Of a stretch of DNA of 64,000 bases, positions 60,276 through 64,000 are shown piece by piece. A program made the position numbers and the translations under genes. The first letter of the stretch is position 1; each line of letters starts with the position of its first letter. The notes beneath the pieces are model-generated. The model was given only the letters and a program-made list of their open reading frames with translations. It had not been told where the DNA came from and made no database searches. Source of the DNA: Macropodus opercularis (Eukaryota > Chordata > Actinopteri > Anabantiformes > Osphronemidae); contig CM061090.1 of NCBI GenBank assembly GCA_030770545.1, forward strand, positions 18,200,501 through 18,264,500, read 5' to 3'.

Positions 60276-63200
60276 TGATACATACACACAGTAAGATGCA
60301 GATTAGCATTTTATTTACGGAGATGTAGTCCAGTGACACATGATACAGAGCACTTACATTTCATTACAGCACTTTTCCAGGCTCACACCATATATATAAA
60401 ATCATGAACATCCTGGCACTAAAAATGTACTTTGGTGGGATAAGGCCATAAAAACATCGAATGGGGTAACAGGGAATAGGGGTAGTAGTAGTAGGGAATG
60501 GTGCCAGTCATAAATAAGGCCAACAGCAGTAATGACTGGGTTTAAGCTCGAGTCTTCGCGGTTGTAATGGCGTGAGGTTATTACCTATACATGCTCCATC
60601 AGTCTTGCTGCTCACCCACAGGCCCGTTTCCTTTGGCTCCATCGTGGCAGTAAACATGACTGACACGCCCGCGTATTCCTACCCATTACACAACTTTATG
60701 TATCAATGATCCGAAATAAAGGCGGCGCGGATTGTACATTTAGCGAGTCTAGTAGCCGCATATAAACAAGCAGTCACTAAGACGCACACATACGCGCACT
60801 CTCACTCCTGCCTATATTGAACAGGCTGGGTCCTTCGAGCACTCTAAATCTGTTCATCTGTCAAAGTGTCAGAGTCTATGCATCATCCCTGAATCTTAGG
60901 AGCACACAAGCACACACCCGTACGCACACACGCAGTCAGAGAGCATCTCTCAGAAGCAAAGCAGAAGGCTTTACCATATTTTAAATGAAGCTCGGCTTGC
61001 TGAGATATCAGATTGCTCTCTATCTTATGGGAGACGGTAGCTGCTCTTGTGTGCGTGGGAGTAACAAAACATAAACTATTTTCAGGGAGCCCGAGGAGCC
61101 TTACTACACTGCCTCTTAACAGCAAACAGAAAAAAAAATCAAAGGAATAAGGCAGATTCATGTTTCCATAGTAGTCATGGGTTTACTGATGATGCAGTTC
61201 AGAAGGAATTTCTTTACCTTGTTCATATACTCACAACAGGCTGGAAATTCAACGATGTTTATTCTGGTTTGTTTTCCTGTTAAGGTGAATACTCACAAGC
61301 AAGTAAATGTGTCAAAAGAGCATGATCATTAAAGACAAAAATGAATAGACGTTATGGAACACACAGGTGCTTGACTAATCCCTACACAAGATTATTTCTA
61401 TATAATAAAACATTATCCACATTCTGAGATATAGGATATCACCACTGAGACATGTTGCGGTTGTTTTTTTTTTTTTGGCCAACTTGTTTTCTGTTGCTGG
61501 TTTGTAGCTCAGCACATCAGTGGTTTCCTCCTTTTTCTAGGCTTTCTATCTATATATGAAACGACACATTGTGGACATTGCCTCGAAGAGCAGACGGGTT
61601 TTAAGAGACGTTTTGCATGCTGCATATAATAGCGACCCCTTCTGTTCTTAGAGTAACCGCCTAATACTCGAACGCTTCAAAGAGACGCTCAGCCACCAGA
61701 GGCCTGTGTGTAAATGAGGAGTGTACGTGGCGTCGGAACAGAATCGTAGTTCAGAAAAGGGTGACCTAGTCTCTGTACAGCTAAGGGCACTCAGACTGTA
61801 AATGCAGCTATAAACAAAAACAGTATCTCATGTTAGTTAGAGGTAAAAGTCATTTCCAATATTACATTGTCAGTGGAATCACAAAAGCCCGCACAGCACA
61901 CCTTCTGTTCCCCCTATTGTCTTTCTACCTCTTTCTTTCTCTCACTCCCACACATATACACATACACAGCATCTGATGGCCATAACTCAAAGGTCATGGG
62001 TGTCCTGGAGCGTGTAGTATCTTACCACACCTCAGTGGTCCAACACAGCTCCCAGGTGGGGCAGGATGCTGTGGGCTCAGCATGCTGATGCAAGCATGTC
62101 TCCTAAAAGAACACAGCGGAGCAACATAATCTTGTTTGTGTGTCATTGTTTTTGTTTTTTTTTTTGACTGTGGCCAACTGCGTGCGCACTTGCGTTCGAT
62201 TTTTTCCACAAACTACAAGCTTTCGCACATTTGCTACCGCAGGTGGTTTCGTAGGTGGACAATGTCACGGTGGGGGGGGGGGCAATGCACAAGGCCTCGC
62301 AATCGCGCTAATTGATCGAGCCACCGCGTTATCGGCAAATCAGCTCAGTCCCGACGTTTGACAGGCATCACCCTTCCTCGCAGAAAAACATCACCTGCAA
62401 AGACGAACACTGCTGCTGGTGGATGTGGAAAGAATTCAGAATGTCTAACATAAAAAGATGTTTTTCCTTTTTTATCCAAGATGACATTGTATTCAAATTG
62501 TAAACACAGAGCTCACGAATGATCTCAGGTGGCCCAACCGTCTTTAAGGGTCATTTATCTATTTCTTTAACTGCTTTCTGTCTGTTAAAAATGAAAAACT
62601 TTTTTTTGTGAGTAGATGTCCAACAATCCATTTAGGGGAAAACTAAAATATAAAGCAAGGCAAGCAATAATTATGAAGAAAGCCATTAGGTAATTGCCTG
62701 TTGGCTAAAACCTTCACCCGTGCAACAATTGTCCAGACACAGGAGGCCAGTCAAGCCTTGGATTTAGCCAAGTGGCATGTGGATATAAAAATAAAAGCAC
62801 AGAGTGAAGCGAACAGAATGAATTGGACAGTGTGTGAGTTTCCTTCTCTCTTCTTCAAATGCAATGCTAGCAAGTCATGCTAAATAACTGGATTCACCAA
62901 ACCTATTTAGACTAGTTGTTTGTATGTAAGTCAGTAAGATGTGTTAACATCATCTTAATTACTATTATGACACAGCTGCACTGGCTGCACCTCATAAATT
63001 CTATTGCAATGCAATGGACCATCCTTGACCAAATAAAATGTACTTCAACGGTCCCTCGTCCTTGAAAAACACGAGTGATGAGCAAATGGAAACAGTCACG
63101 TGACCTGTAATAGACAACTGCACAACCTAATGTCTTCCTAAAGTGTAAATCATTTCTTTTTGGCCTAAAGACCCAAACAAAGCCAACATTCTAAGTCTGG

Positions 63201-64000
63201 AATGTAAGCCAGAAACATTAAATGAAGTAGAACAGCTGGGAGACAACATGTCTGGTCCCATGTTTCATTAACTCAAGTGAACTCAGTGCGACCCTTTCTG
63301 CGATTTCTGACCGATTACCTCGTCATTTCTTACAAACGCAGTCATAATCACACTTTGTCCTTTGCTCTGTTCCCACTGAATCCTTCCCTGTCTCCTTCAC
63401 CTCTCTCTCTCTCCTTGTGAGGATGTGTGTTTGGAGGGTAGGGCAGGGGTTTAATGTCAGCCCAGGCCATGATCCGCTCTGAAGACTTGATTTGCTGCGG
63501 CTCAGCGCTCCAGAGGTTGATTAGCATTCCATTGCTAACTCCCCAAGTCCCTCACACCGTACAGTTCTATACGTCCGTATAGGTACATTTACCTCTGCCA
63601 TCCTATCTTACATCCTCAGCTTTAGTTTAACTGCCATTACTGCCAATGCCAATAATAGGCTCAATAAATATCACAGCTATTGCCAGGAAAAGGGGCTGAT
63701 CTCTATTTTAACCTCCTGTACTGTAACGTTTTCCTGTTGTGGCTCCATGGAGACTGGTGGCTGACCCCTCAGGGCAATAAGCTCAGAATTTAACTTGTGA
63801 AGCTTGGCGTTGGCAGTATAGCCTTGTGGATGGCTCCTGAGGTTCTGAATTTGCCCCCAGTCAGTGAATGATAGGCTTGTTACGGCAGAGAGGCATCATT
63901 ATTTGGAAAAAACAATAACCGGAGCAGTGCCCAGTTGGGTTTGGAACTATGGATAAGTCACAAACTGGGCATCAAGATGAACTGGTCTAAATATATAAGA
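60276..64000. other. Non-coding DNA, right end of window
   Basis: No supported gene. There is a short GTA repeat near 60,482, a T-run near 61,465, a G-run at 62,272-62,282 and a candidate conserved stretch at 63,460-63,720. By vertebrate synteny ppargc1a would be expected beyond this end, but none of its exons is recognised here. Confidence 0.65.
63460..63720. promoter_or_regulatory. Candidate conserved non-coding element
   Basis: Non-repetitive sequence with GAGGTTGATTAGCATTCC, GCCAATGCCAATAATAGGC, CAATAAATATCACAGC and a near-palindrome ATACGTCCGTATAGG. It has no coding frame. Enhancer-like composition only. Confidence 0.25.

Noticed and set aside
1..64000. CRISPR arrays, operons, phage or other prokaryotic systems
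   Set aside because: The window is plainly vertebrate nuclear DNA with spliced genes. No repeat-spacer array or gene cluster of that kind exists here.
1..64000. tRNA, rRNA, snRNA or microRNA genes
   Set aside because: I scanned for tRNA T-arm-like boxes and known small-RNA neighbourhoods and saw nothing convincing. A covariance-model search (tRNAscan-SE, Infernal) would be decisive.

Overview
This window is vertebrate nuclear DNA, almost certainly from a teleost fish. It has split genes with GT..AG introns, long AC/TG, GA and homopolymer tracts, and decayed Tc1/mariner-type transposons with fish-like terminal repeats. There are no operons, no prokaryotic signals and no intact mobile element. 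Three protein-coding loci can be supported.

Left part (1 to about 13,000). A single short minus-strand coding exon at 8,079-8,139 resembles the N-terminal exon of the Kv-channel-interacting protein gene kcnip4. It sits under a CpG-rich block (about 8,140-8,400). Everything to its left would then be kcnip4 intron 1, and the rest of that gene lies outside the window. The interval from 8.4 to 13.0 kb is intergenic and includes the adgra3 3' UTR.

Centre (about 13,000-38,400). The minus-strand gene adgra3 (GPR125, an adhesion GPCR) is complete. I rebuilt 19 coding exons with consistent phases (4,041 nt, 1,346 codons before the stop): signal peptide, LRR cap, four one-exon LRRs, LRRCT, Ig, HormR, GAIN/GPS, 7TM and a long tail ending in the PDZ ligand ETTV. 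Divergent from it, 2.4 kb away on the plus strand, is gba3 (cytosolic beta-glucosidase, GH1). It is complete in five exons (1,410 nt, 469 aa) with both catalytic glutamates. The order and orientation kcnip4(-), adgra3(-), gba3(+) is the one I recall for human 4p15.2, and this supports all three names.

Right part (about 39,000-64,000). I see no credible gene here. It is long non-coding DNA with several high-complexity, homeodomain-site-rich stretches that look like conserved enhancers, plus microsatellites and three transposon relics. By vertebrate synteny the next gene would be ppargc1a, outside the window; this is inference.

The genes share no pathway: kcnip4 tunes A-type K+ channels, adgra3 is a Wnt/planar-polarity receptor, and gba3 hydrolyses glucosides in the cytosol. 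I looked for an undescribed biological system and did not find one. The points worth following up are regulatory (CRE cluster, candidate enhancers), splicing (weak donors, an in-frame intron, a dual donor) and receptor biochemistry (a degenerate GPS).
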